Source: CAVRQM01 sp964250775
GTDB taxonomy: Bacteria > Pseudomonadota > Alphaproteobacteria > Acetobacterales > Acetobacteraceae
DNA: 37,463 bases
Reading direction: 5' to 3'
Assembly: GCA_964250775.1 (NCBI GenBank)
Contig: CAXUHK010000018.1
Location: 1-37,463, forward strand
Below the pieces are notes generated by a model. It made no database searches. It was not told the origin of the DNA and saw only the letters and a program-made list of their open reading frames with translations. Each line of letters opens with the position of its first letter. Within the stretch, counting starts at the first letter, position 1. This document shows positions 18,316-27,627 of the stretch, piece by piece. A program made the position numbers and the translations under genes.

Positions 18316-19142
18316 GGCGCGTCCCCTGGCTGGGCGCGCTCGGCGCGCTGTTGATCGCGGCGGCGGTCGCGATGGCGGCCATGGCGCCCTGGATCGCGCC
18401 GGCGCGGCCGTCGCAGCTCGACCTCCGGGCGCGGCTGGCGCCTCCCGCCTGGGTCGCGGGCGGCAGGCCCACGCACCTGCTCGGCACCGACAACGTGGGG
18501 CGCGACGTGCTGAGCCGGGTGATCTGGGGCGGCCGCATCTCGCTCAGCGTCGGCGCCGCCGCGGCGCTGCTCGGCATGGCGCTCGGCAGCGCGCTGGGGT
18601 TGCTGGCCGGGTATTTCGGCGGCCGGATCGACGCCGTGGTCTCCTGGCTGGTCAACGTGCAGTTGGCGTTCCCGTTCACGCTGCTGGCGATCTTCCTGCT
18701 GGGCACGGTGGGCGGCGGGTTCGCGGCGGTGGTCGTGGTGCTGGCGCTCGCCACCTGGGTCAACTACGCCCGCGTCGTGCGTGGTCAGGTGCTGGCGATC
18801 CGGGCGCGCGACTACGTGCTTGCGGCGCGCTCGGTGGGGGTTCCGACCGGGCGGACGCTGTGGCGGTACGTGCTGCCCAACACGGCGGCGCCGATCATCG
18901 TAGTCGCCAGCTTCTCGACCGCGCAGGCGATCCTGACCCAGGCGGCGCTGAGCTTCCTGGGCGTCGGCATCGACCCCAGCGTGCCGTCCTGGGGGGCGAT
19001 GCTGAACGAGGGGCGCGGCTACCTGCAATCGGCGTGGTGGATCGCGTTCTTCCCCGGACTCGCCATCGCGCTCACCGTGCTCGGCGCCAACCTGCTGGGC
19101 GATTGGCTGCGCGACCGGCTCGACCCGGCCAACTCGGCATGA
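18312..19142 (+). CDS. Dipeptide-type ABC transporter permease 2 (DppC-like)
   Basis: A 276-residue DppC-like permease. After a first membrane helix (ALGALLIAAAVAMAAMAPW) comes the family's periplasmic motif HLLGTDNVGRDVLSRVIWG. It is followed by the membrane core with LRARDY-type coupling loop VLAIRARDYVLAARSVGV and WRYVLPNTAAPIIV, then the ending FFPGLAIALTVLGANLLGDWLRD. It forms the translocation heterodimer with permease 1. ATG 18312 overlaps the preceding stop (ATGA), and its own stop overlaps the ATPase start the same way. Nothing is unusual apart from the strict coupling. Confidence 0.93.
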   Translation: MRRVPWLGALGALLIAAAVAMAAMAPWIAPARPSQLDLRARLAPPAWVAGGRPTHLLGTDNVGRDVLSRVIWGGRISLSVGAAAALLGMALGSALGLLAGYFGGRIDAVVSWLVNVQLAFPFTLLAIFLLGTVGGGFAAVVVVLALATWVNYARVVRGQVLAIRARDYVLAARSVGVPTGRTLWRYVLPNTAAPIIVVASFSTAQAILTQAALSFLGVGIDPSVPSWGAMLNEGRGYLQSAWWIAFFPGLAIALTVLGANLLGDWLRDRLDPANSA

Positions 19143-20172
19143 GCGGGGATTTGCTGCGGGTGGAGGGCCTGGATGTCCGCTTCGGCGCGGTCCATGCGGT
19201 GCGCGACGTGTCGTTCTCGGTCGCCGCCGGGGAGAGCCTGGGCGTCGTGGGCGAGTCCGGCTCCGGCAAGAGCGCCACCATGCTGGCGGTCATGGGCCTG
19301 CACGACCGCGGCGCGGCGCGGGTCGCGGCGAGGCGGCTCGCGGTCGCGGGCGAGGACCTCGCGGCGGCGCCCGAAAGCCGGATGCGCGCGCTGCGCGGCG
19401 GCACCGTCGGCATGGTGTTCCAGGACCCGCTGGCGGCGCTGAACCCGCTGTACACGGCGGGTTTCCAGATCGCCGAGGTGCTGCGCCGGCATCGCGGGCT
19501 CGGGCGCGGGCAGGCGAAGGCGGCCGCCGTCGCCCGGCTGGGGCCGGGAGGCCGGCCGGGCCCCCNNNNNNNNNNGGGGGGGGGGGGGCGGGGGCTGGCC
19601 AGGGGGGCCGCCGCCGCCCGGGGGGCGCGGGGGGGGGGCCCGGACCGGGGGCGCCGCGCCGGCCAGTACCCGCACCAGTTCTCCGGCGGGATGCGGCAGC
19701 GGGTGATGATCGCGACCGTGCTGGCCGGGCGGCCCCGGCTGCTGATCGCCGACGAGCCGACCACGGCGCTCGACGTCACGGTGCAGGCCGGGATCGTGCG
19801 GCTGATCCAGGACGTCCAGGCCGGTTCCGGCCTCGGCCTGGTCTGGGTCACGCACGACCTGGCGCTGCTGGCCCGCATCGCCGACCGCGTGATGGTGATG
19901 TACGCGGGCCAGGTGGTCGAGCACGCGCCGGCGGCGCAGCTCTACGCCCGCCCGCGCCACCCGTACACGGCCGGGCTGCTGTCCAGCGTGGCGCGGCTCG
20001 ACCAGCCGCGCGGCCAGCGGGCGCGGGCCATCCCGGGCCAGCCGCCGCGGCCCGACCGCCCGGCCGCCGGATGCGCCTTCGCGCCGCGCTGCGCGCTGCG
20101 GTTCGAGCGGTGTGACCAGGCGCCGCCGTTGCTGCCCACCGGCCCGGACGCGGCGGCGGCGTGCTGGCGCGC

Positions 20173-20176
<4 letters not shown>
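19139..20176 (+). CDS. Dipeptide-type ABC transporter ATP-binding protein 1 (DppD-like), interrupted by assembly gap
   Basis: An ATPase partner of the two permeases. Clear parts are Walker A GESGSGKS, Q-loop VFQDPLAALNPLY, then after the gap signature QFSGGMRQRVMIA, Walker B LLIADEPTTALD, the switch His in VTHDLALL and the OppD-type C-terminus with HPYTAGLLSSV and Cys-rich GCAFAPRCALRFERC. Between Q-loop and signature the sequence degrades into G/C homopolymers around 10 Ns (19566-19575). The helical domain there (about residues 135-175) is unreliable, and true length and frame cannot be judged. The gene was probably intact in the organism, since both sides are in good coding form. Confidence 0.85.
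19545..19660. other. Assembly gap (10 N at 19566-19575) with low-quality homopolymer flanks
   Basis: Ten Ns are flanked by a C run on the left and long G runs on the right, giving nonsense Gly/Arg/Ala-rich translation where the ATPase helical domain should be. The true gap length is unknown. The flanks look like poor base calls or misassembled ends rather than a biological repeat. Confidence 0.9.
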
Positions 20177-21138
<962 letters not shown>

Positions 21139-21150
21139 GCTGGAGGTTCC

Positions 21151-21858
21151 GTGCGCATCAAGATCGTCAACCCGAACACGACGGCCAGCTTCACGGAGCG
21201 CGTGCGCGCCGCCGCGGCAGGGATCGCCGCCCCCGGCACGACGGTCGTGGCCGGAAATCCCGAGCGCGGCGTCGCCTCGGTCGAGAGCCACGCCGAGGAG
21301 GCGGTCGCTGCCATCGGCGTGATGCGGGAGGTCGCGGCGGGCGAGCGGGACGGCATCGACGCCTACGTGGTCGCGTGCTTCGGCGACACCGGCGTCCACG
21401 CGGCGCGCGAGGTCGCGCGCGGCCCGGTGGTCGGCATGACCGAGGCGGCGCTGTACGCGGCGGCGGCGCTGGCGCACGGCTTCAGCATCGTGACCCTGCC
21501 GCGCCGGACGCGCGCGCACTCGCTGCGGGTGCTGCAAGAGACCGGGCTGGGCCACCGCTGCACGGTCCGCGCCATCGACGTCGCGGTGCTGGACCTTGAG
21601 CGCGAGGCGGAGGCCATGCTGCCGGCGCTGCTGGCCGAGGCGCGGCTGGCGTTGCAGCACGACCACGCCGAAGCCATCATCCTGGGCTGCGCCGGACTGT
21701 CGGATCTGGTGGCGCCGCTGCGGCGGCAGCTCGGCGTGCCGGTGATCGACGGCGTGCTGGTGGGGCTGAAGCTCGCGGAGGGGTTGGTCGCGGCCGGGCT
21801 GCGCACCTCGAAGCGCTCGACCTACGCTACCCCACCGTCCGAAAGCCTGCTGCCATGA
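21151..21858 (+). CDS. Asp/Glu/hydantoin racemase family protein
   Basis: A 235-residue cofactor-independent racemase. The N-terminus IKIVNPNT is the hydantoin/allantoin racemase hallmark. Both catalytic cysteines are present: Cys76 in VVACFGDTG and Cys180 in ILGCAGLSDL. The start is GTG 21151 with GGAGG 4 bases before it. The enzyme would interconvert enantiomers of a 5-substituted hydantoin, allantoin or an acidic amino acid, so that downstream stereospecific hydrolases can act on both forms. Its stop overlaps the next gene's ATG (ATGA). Position after a peptide-type importer and before two amide hydrolase-type genes supports a cyclic-ureide pathway. The exact substrate is unknown. Confidence 0.9.
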   Translation: MRIKIVNPNTTASFTERVRAAAAGIAAPGTTVVAGNPERGVASVESHAEEAVAAIGVMREVAAGERDGIDAYVVACFGDTGVHAAREVARGPVVGMTEAALYAAAALAHGFSIVTLPRRTRAHSLRVLQETGLGHRCTVRAIDVAVLDLEREAEAMLPALLAEARLALQHDHAEAIILGCAGLSDLVAPLRRQLGVPVIDGVLVGLKLAEGLVAAGLRTSKRSTYATPPSESLLP

Positions 21859-23378
21859 GCGCGCTGTTCCGCGACGTCCTGGTGTTCTCGCTCACGGCGC
21901 CGGCCGGCCATTCCGGCCCGGCCGACGTGCTGGTGGTGGGCGAGCGGATCGCCGCGATCGGGGCGGACCTGGGCCGCCTGGCCCCGCCCGATGCCGTGAT
22001 CGTCGAGGGCGGCGGCCATCACTTGTTGATGCCGGGCCTGGTCAACGCGCACTTCCACTCGCCGGTCAACCACATGAAGGGCGCGCTGCCGGGCCTGCCG
22101 CTCGAACTGTTCATGCTGTACGAATCGCCGGCGTTGGAGGCGCTGAAGCCGACGCCGCGCGAGGCGTACCTGCGCACCATGCTGGCGGCGCTGGAGATGC
22201 TCCGCCTCGGCACGACGTCGGTGCAGGACGACGCCTTCTTCGTGCCGCACCCGAGCCCCGAGATCGTCGACGCGGTGATGCGGGCCTATGCCGATGTCGG
22301 GATGCGCGCCACCGTGGCGCTCGACCAGCCGGAACTGCCCGAGCTCGACAAGCTGCCGTTCCTGGCCGAGCTGCTGCCCGCCGACATGAAGGCCGAGCTG
22401 GCGGCGCCGCCGCCGTTCGGCCGCGCCGACCTGCTGGACGCCCAACGGCGGCTGATCGAGACCTGGCACGGGCGGGAAGGCGGGCGGCTGTCCGCCGCGG
22501 TGTCGGTCTCGGCGCCGCAGCGCGTGACGCCCGAGTATTTCGCCGAGCTCGACGCGCTGAGCCGCGCGCACGACCTGCCGCTGTACGCGCACATGCTGGA
22601 GACCAAGCTGCAACGCGTGCTGAAGGACGAGCAGCCGCGTTTCGCCGGCCGCAGCCTGGTCCGCTACACCGCCGATCTCGGCCTGCTGAGCGGGCGCATG
22701 AACGTTGTCCACGCGATCTGGGTCGACGACGACGACCTTGACCTCATTGCGGCGTCTGGCGCCAGCATCGCGCACAACCCGATCAGCAATCTGCGGCTCG
22801 GGTCCGGCGTGATGCCGTTCCGGCGCATCCGGGAGCGCGGCATCAACGTCTGTCTCGGTTCCGACGAGGCCATCGCCGACGACGCAGTGAACCTTTGGAG
22901 CGTCGCCAAGATGGCGGGGTTGATCCACAACGTCGACGGCTCCGATTGCCACTCTTGGCCCACCGCCGGCGAGGTGCTGCGCTGCCTGCTGGCGGGCGGC
23001 GCGCAGGCGATGCGGCGCGGGGCCGATCTCGGCGCCGTCGAGGTGGGCCGCCTGGCCGACCTGGCGCTGCTCGACCTCGACACCCTGGCGTTCACCCCGC
23101 TCAACGACCTGCACCGGCAACTGGTCTACTGCGAGAACGGCTCCTCGGTGCGCCTGGCCATGGTGGCGGGACGGGTGATCTTCGACGGCGGGCGCGTCAC
23201 CTCCGTCGACGAGGCCGACCTGCTGCGCGAGGCGCGCGAGCTGTTCCGAAGCCGTCAGCCGGCGCTGGCGGAAGCGCGGCGCCAGGCCGACCGCTGGCTG
23301 CCCGCCTACCGCGCCATGGTGGCCCGCGCGGCGGACCGCGACGTCGGCGTCGACCGCTGGGTCGGGAGGGATCGCTGA
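21855..23378 (+). CDS. Amidohydrolase, TrzA/AtzA/S-adenosylhomocysteine-deaminase-like
   Basis: A 507-residue metal-dependent hydrolase of the mononuclear deaminase/dechlorinase group. Metal ligands are visible: H66-x-H68 in NAHFHSP, His246 in YAHMLETK, and Asp337 in CLGSDEA. His286 in NVVHAIW and the HNPISNLRLGSG loop are also characteristic. The usual PHAPYT-like segment reads VSAPQRVTP, so the His commonly found there is missing, which may mark a different substrate. Family members deaminate or hydrolyse C-N bonds in s-triazines, guanine, cytosine or adenosine derivatives. It overlaps the racemase (ATGA), and its stop overlaps the deacetylase start (TGATG). The C-terminal ~50 residues are an Arg-rich tail. 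Confidence 0.87.
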   Translation: MSALFRDVLVFSLTAPAGHSGPADVLVVGERIAAIGADLGRLAPPDAVIVEGGGHHLLMPGLVNAHFHSPVNHMKGALPGLPLELFMLYESPALEALKPTPREAYLRTMLAALEMLRLGTTSVQDDAFFVPHPSPEIVDAVMRAYADVGMRATVALDQPELPELDKLPFLAELLPADMKAELAAPPPFGRADLLDAQRRLIETWHGREGGRLSAAVSVSAPQRVTPEYFAELDALSRAHDLPLYAHMLETKLQRVLKDEQPRFAGRSLVRYTADLGLLSGRMNVVHAIWVDDDDLDLIAASGASIAHNPISNLRLGSGVMPFRRIRERGINVCLGSDEAIADDAVNLWSVAKMAGLIHNVDGSDCHSWPTAGEVLRCLLAGGAQAMRRGADLGAVEVGRLADLALLDLDTLAFTPLNDLHRQLVYCENGSSVRLAMVAGRVIFDGGRVTSVDEADLLREARELFRSRQPALAEARRQADRWLPAYRAMVARAADRDVGVDRWVGRDR

Positions 23379-24253
23379 TGCTGCCCACGCATGGCCGCTA
23401 CGGCTACTCGCCGATCACGCGGCGGCCCGATTACGCCTGGCGCAACGGCGCCCGGTTGGCCGTCTACGTGGCGCTCGGCATCGAGGAGTACGCGTTCGGC
23501 GGCGAGCTGACGGAGGACATCCTGGCCGGCGCCGGCCACCCGGACTTCGTCAACACGTCCTGGCGCGACTACGGCAACCGCGTCGGCGGCTTCCGCCTGC
23601 TCGACCTGCTGGCCGGGCACGGCATCGCCCCCGCGATCCTGCTCAACACCGCGGTCTACGACCATGCGCCGGACCTGCTCGACGCCGCCAGGCGGAGCGG
23701 GGCCGAGATGGTCGGCCACGGACTCAGCAACTCGCACACCCTCGCGGGCCGCGGCGAGGCGGACGAGGCGGCCTACCTCAAGGCGGTGGCCGACCGCATC
23801 AGGCAGCACGAGGGCAGGCCGCCGCGCGGCTGGTCGAGTCCCTGGCTGGCGCAGACCGAGCGCACCTTCGACCTGCTCGGCGAGGCGGGTTACGGGTACG
23901 TGCTCGACCTGCGGCTCGACGACCAGCCGGTCTGGCTCGACACCCGTGCCAAGCCATTGCTGGCGCTGCCGTACGCGCTGGAACTCAACGACAGCGCCAC
24001 CATCGTCGGGCGCCAGGCCAGCGCCCGCGAGTTCGCCGACATGATCGTCGACGAGTTCGACGTCCAGTTGGCGGCCGCCGAACGGCAGCCGCTGGTGATG
24101 AGCGTGGTGATCCACTCGTTCATCTCGGGCGCGCCGTTCCGGCTCAAGCCGCTGGCGCGGGCGCTGGAGCACATCGTCGGGCACCGCGACCGGCTCTGGA
24201 TCGCCACGCCCGGCGAGATCGCGGCCGAGTTCGCGGCCATGGTCGCGCCGTAG
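23378..24253 (+). CDS. Polysaccharide-deacetylase-fold hydrolase (PuuE allantoinase-like)
   Basis: A 291-residue NodB-fold protein of the branch that contains the metal-independent allantoinase PuuE rather than chitin deacetylases. The usual NodB Asp-Asp is replaced by Glu36-Glu37 in LGIEEYAFGG. The His pair appears as H114 and H120 in VGHGLSNSHTL, and RGWSSPWLAQTERTFDLLGEAGY follows. MSVVIHSFISGAPFR supplies the C-terminal His. It probably opens a ureide or cyclic amide ring or removes an acyl/formyl group. GGGAGGG sits about 7 bases before the ATG at 23378. It is the last gene of module B and is separated from the next unit by 64 bases. Confidence 0.86.
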   Translation: MLPTHGRYGYSPITRRPDYAWRNGARLAVYVALGIEEYAFGGELTEDILAGAGHPDFVNTSWRDYGNRVGGFRLLDLLAGHGIAPAILLNTAVYDHAPDLLDAARRSGAEMVGHGLSNSHTLAGRGEADEAAYLKAVADRIRQHEGRPPRGWSSPWLAQTERTFDLLGEAGYGYVLDLRLDDQPVWLDTRAKPLLALPYALELNDSATIVGRQASAREFADMIVDEFDVQLAAAERQPLVMSVVIHSFISGAPFRLKPLARALEHIVGHRDRLWIATPGEIAAEFAAMVAP

Positions 24254-24317
24254 CCGAACATTGCCCTTGCGCGCCCCGGCGATGTGATTTGTGATCCCGG
24301 CCGTGGAGGAAACCCGA

Positions 24318-25109
24318 ATGACGCCGCTGCAAGGCGATTACGGTGGCCGGGTGGCGGTCGTCACCGGCAGCACCCAGGGGATCGGCGCCGCGACCGCGCG
24401 GCGGCTGGCGCGATGGGGTGCCGCCGGGCTGGTGCTGTGCGGCCGCAACGACGCGCGCGGCCAGGCGACACGGGCCGAGGTCGAGGCGATCGGCACGCCA
24501 TGCGTGTTCGTGCCCGCCGACCTGTCCGAGCCCGCCGCCTGCGCCGAGGTCGTCGCCGCCTGCCTGCGCGCGTTCGGCCGCATCGACGGGCTGGTGAACT
24601 CCGCCGCCTCGACCGAGCGTGGCGGCCTGCTCGACGCCGACGCGGCGCTGTTCGACCGCATGATGGCGCTCAACGCCAGGGCGCCGTTCCTGACCATGCA
24701 GGCGGCGGCGCAGGCGATGATCGATGCCGGCCGGCCAGGCGCCATCGTCAACGTGCAGTCGATGAACGCCCTGGCCGGTGGCCCGAACCTCACGGTGTAT
24801 TCGGCCTCGAAGGGCGCGCTCGCGACGCTGACCCGCAACGCCGCGCACGGCCTGCGCCGGCACCGCATCCGGGTGAACGCGATCAACCTCGGCTGGGCCG
24901 ACACGCCGGCCGAGCACGAGGTGCAGCGCCACGAACACCCGGCCGGCGAGGACTGGCTGGCCGCCGCCGAGGCGACGATGCCGTTCGGGCGGCTCGTCAA
25001 GGTCGACGACGTGGCCAACCTCGCCGCCTTCCTGCTCAGCGACCACTCGGGCATCATGACCGGCTCGGTGATCGACCACGAGCAATGGGTCGCGGGCGCG
25101 CCGCCGTGA
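24318..25109 (+). CDS. Short-chain dehydrogenase/reductase
   Basis: A classical SDR of 263 residues: TGSTQGIG (16-23) for the dinucleotide, NSAAS in place of the usual NAAG-type motif, Ser148, and Tyr161/Lys165 in YSASKGAL. CGRND after beta2 suggests NADP preference. The start ATG 24318 is preceded by GGAGG at 24305-24309. It heads a three-gene unit with a mannitol-dehydrogenase-family enzyme (GTGA overlap) and a sugar epimerase. A sugar or polyol is the likely substrate. The end VIDHEQWVAGAPP is atypical of the usual VDGG ending: DH replaces DG, and the segment aligns with other sugar SDRs that have DHEQ. Confidence 0.88.
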   Translation: MTPLQGDYGGRVAVVTGSTQGIGAATARRLARWGAAGLVLCGRNDARGQATRAEVEAIGTPCVFVPADLSEPAACAEVVAACLRAFGRIDGLVNSAASTERGGLLDADAALFDRMMALNARAPFLTMQAAAQAMIDAGRPGAIVNVQSMNALAGGPNLTVYSASKGALATLTRNAAHGLRRHRIRVNAINLGWADTPAEHEVQRHEHPAGEDWLAAAEATMPFGRLVKVDDVANLAAFLLSDHSGIMTGSVIDHEQWVAGAPP

Positions 25110-26569
25110 GGCTGTCGGCGACGGCCCTGCGCCACCTGCCGCCGGGGATCGAGCGGCCGGGCTACGATCTTGGCCGGGTCGGCGTCGGCCACGCGCATGT
25201 CGGCGTCGGCGCGTTCCATCGGGCGCACCAGGCCGAGTACGCCGACGACCTGCTGGCCAGCGTTCCCGGCCCTTGGGGGATCGTCGGCGTCAACCTGCGC
25301 CCGCCGGACCTCGACGCCACGCTGGCGCCGCAGGGCGGGCTGTACGCGCGCGTCGCGCGCGACGGCTCGGACACGACGGTCCGCGTACTCGGCGCGATGC
25401 GACGGGTGGCGATGGGCGCCGCCGCCGGCGTCGCGGCGTTGGCCGACCCGGCCATCGCGGTGGTGACGCTGACCGTGACCGAGAAGGGGCTGTGCCACGT
25501 GCCGGCCACCGGGGCGCTCGACGCCGGGCATCCCGACATCCTGCACGATGCGACGCACCCGGACCGGCCCCGCTCCGCCCCCGGTCTGCTGGTCGCCGCG
25601 CTGGCGCGGCGCCGCGCCATCGGCGGGGCCGCGCCGGCGCGGCGGAGCTGCGCCAACGTCCAGGGTAACGGCCGCGTGCTGCGCGCGGTGACGACCGGCC
25701 TGGCCGCGATGCACGACCCGGACCTGGCCGCCTGGATCGACCGCGAGGCGGCGTTCCCCGCCAGCATGGTCGACCGCATCGTGCCGGCGACGCGCGACGC
25801 CGACCTGGATGAGGTCGCGGCGGCGCTGGGCCTGCGCGACGCCGCCCCGGTGGTGTGCGAGCCGTTCCGGCAATGGGTCGTCGAGGACGCCTTCCACGGC
25901 CCGCGCCCGCCCTGGGAGCGCGTCGGCGCCGAGATCGTGGCCGACGTGGCGCCGTACGAGGCGATGAAGATGCGGCTGCTGAACGGCTGCCAGAGCGCGC
26001 TGGCGTATCTCGGCTGGCTCGCCGGCTGCGTCCACACCGCCGACGCGATGGCGGTGCCGCAGTTCCATGCGTTCGCGCGCGACCTGATGGCGCGGGAGGC
26101 GGCGCCGACCGTGACGGTCCCGGCCGACCTCGACGCCTATCGGCGCTCGGTGCTGCGCAGGCTCGCCAACCCGGCGCTGCGGCACACCACCTGGCAGATC
26201 GCGACCGACGGTTCGCAGAAGATCGCCCAGCGCCTGCTGGCGCCGATGCGGGCGCGGATCGCGGCCGGCGCGCCGTTCCCGCGCCTGGCGCTGGCGGTCG
26301 CGGCCTGGATGCAGTTCGCCTCCGGCCGCGACCTGCGCGGCGCGGCGCACGACCTGCCGGACGCGCTGGCGCCCGCCTTGCGCGCCGCCACCGTCGGCGC
26401 TTCGCAGCCGGACGAGCTGGTGGCGGCGCTGCTGCGCGTCGATGCCATCTTCGGCCAGGACTTGCGGCACGATGAGGTCGCGATCCGGGCCATGACCCAC
26501 GCGCTCGCGCTGCTGCGCGAACTGGGCGCGGTCGAGGCGGCGGCACGGATCGGGGAGGAGGGCGCATGA
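25106..26569 (+). CDS. Mannitol dehydrogenase family oxidoreductase (mannitol 2-DH/fructuronate reductase-like)
   Basis: A 487-residue long-chain polyol dehydrogenase. N-terminal GVGAFHRAHQAEYADDLL and VTLTVTEKGLC, and the C-terminal active-site block EAMKMRLLNGCQSALAYLG with catalytic Lys288, are diagnostic. Most relatives read SCDN-x-x-x-NG near residue 181, whereas this one reads SCANVQGNG, so the Asp is replaced by Ala. The enzyme oxidises a polyol C2 or reduces a ketose/keto-acid with NAD(P)H. The start is GTG 25106, coupled to the SDR stop (GTGA); its own stop overlaps the epimerase start (ATGA). With an SDR and epimerase beside it, a two-step redox isomerisation of a sugar is plausible. 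Confidence 0.9.
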   Translation: MRLSATALRHLPPGIERPGYDLGRVGVGHAHVGVGAFHRAHQAEYADDLLASVPGPWGIVGVNLRPPDLDATLAPQGGLYARVARDGSDTTVRVLGAMRRVAMGAAAGVAALADPAIAVVTLTVTEKGLCHVPATGALDAGHPDILHDATHPDRPRSAPGLLVAALARRRAIGGAAPARRSCANVQGNGRVLRAVTTGLAAMHDPDLAAWIDREAAFPASMVDRIVPATRDADLDEVAAALGLRDAAPVVCEPFRQWVVEDAFHGPRPPWERVGAEIVADVAPYEAMKMRLLNGCQSALAYLGWLAGCVHTADAMAVPQFHAFARDLMAREAAPTVTVPADLDAYRRSVLRRLANPALRHTTWQIATDGSQKIAQRLLAPMRARIAAGAPFPRLALAVAAWMQFASGRDLRGAAHDLPDALAPALRAATVGASQPDELVAALLRVDAIFGQDLRHDEVAIRAMTHALALLRELGAVEAAARIGEEGA

Positions 26570-27627
26570 GGACGATCAAGGGACCGGGCCTGTTCCTGGC
26601 GCAGTTCATCGGCGCCGAGCCGCCGTTCGACAGCCTGGCCGGGCTGGCCGGCTGGGCGGCGGGCATGGGCTACAAGGGCATCCAGATCCCGACGCTCGAC
26701 CCGCGCGTGTTCGACCTCGACCGCGCCGCGTCCAGCGCCGCATATTGCGAGGAGGTGCGCGGATTGTGCGCCGACCACGGCCTCGCCATCACCGAGCTCT
26801 CGACCCACCTGCAGGGCCAGCTCGTTGCGGTGCATCCCGCCTATGACGAGATGATGGATGGCTTCGCGCCCCCGGCGTTGCGCGGCAAGCCGGCCGCAAG
26901 GCAGGCCTGGGCGGCGGGGCAAGTGACGAAGGCGGCCGAGGTCTCGCGCCGCCTCGGCCTCACCGAGACGGTGACGTTCACCGGCTCGCTCGCCTGGCCG
27001 TACCTGTATCCCTACCCGCAGCGACCGGCCGGCATGATCGAGATCGCGTTCGCGGAGCTGGGCCGGCGCTGGCGGCCGATCCTCGACGCCTACGACGCCG
27101 CCGGGGTCGATGTCGGCTTCGAGATCCACCCGACCGAGGACACCTTCGACGGCGTGACCTTCGAGATGTTCCTGGACGCGGTGGGCGGCCACCCCCGCTG
27201 CCGGATCAACTACGATGCCAGCCACTTCATCAAGCAGGGGCTGGACTATCTCGGCTTCATCGACCTCTACCACGAGCGCATCTGCTCGTTCCACGCCAAG
27301 GACGCCGAGTTCAACCCGACGGCGCGGCAGGGGATGTATTCGGGCTACCAGCCCTGGCTGAAGCGCGCCGCGCGCGACCGCTCGCTGGGCGACGGCCAGG
27401 TGGACTTCCCCGGCGTGTTCGCCAAGCTGACCGAGCACGACTTCGCCGGCTGGGCGGTCTACGAGTGGGAGGACTGCCTCAAGGACCCCGAGGAGGCGGC
27501 GCGCGAGGGCGCGCCGTTCATCGCGCGGCACATCATCACGGCCACCACCAAGACGTTCGACGACTTCGCCGGCACCGGGGTCGACGACGCGGCCAGCCGG
27601 CGGATGCTCGGCCTGGCTAGTCCGTGA
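26566..27627 (+). CDS. Sugar phosphate isomerase/epimerase (xylose isomerase-like TIM barrel)
   Basis: A 353-residue AP-endonuclease-2/xylose-isomerase-like TIM barrel. The expected metal tetrad is visible: Glu186 in VGFEIHPTED, Asp217 in INYDASHF, His243 in CSFHAKDAEF and Glu300 in VYEWEDC. The N-terminal MGYKGIQIPTLDP and TELSTHLQGQL fit sugar epimerases/isomerases of the IolE/IolI and 3-keto-sugar type. It is the last gene of the SDR-MDH-epimerase unit. Its last 11 bases overlap the stop end of the convergent permease gene. It may act on a keto sugar made by the neighbouring dehydrogenases; the substrate is unknown. Confidence 0.9.
   Translation: MRTIKGPGLFLAQFIGAEPPFDSLAGLAGWAAGMGYKGIQIPTLDPRVFDLDRAASSAAYCEEVRGLCADHGLAITELSTHLQGQLVAVHPAYDEMMDGFAPPALRGKPAARQAWAAGQVTKAAEVSRRLGLTETVTFTGSLAWPYLYPYPQRPAGMIEIAFAELGRRWRPILDAYDAAGVDVGFEIHPTEDTFDGVTFEMFLDAVGGHPRCRINYDASHFIKQGLDYLGFIDLYHERICSFHAKDAEFNPTARQGMYSGYQPWLKRAARDRSLGDGQVDFPGVFAKLTEHDFAGWAVYEWEDCLKDPEEAAREGAPFIARHIITATTKTFDDFAGTGVDDAASRRMLGLASP

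Noticed and set aside
19576..19640. G-rich tract as a possible regulatory repeat or G-quadruplex
   Set aside because: It borders the N gap, destroys an otherwise conserved ATPase domain and looks like low-quality base calling.
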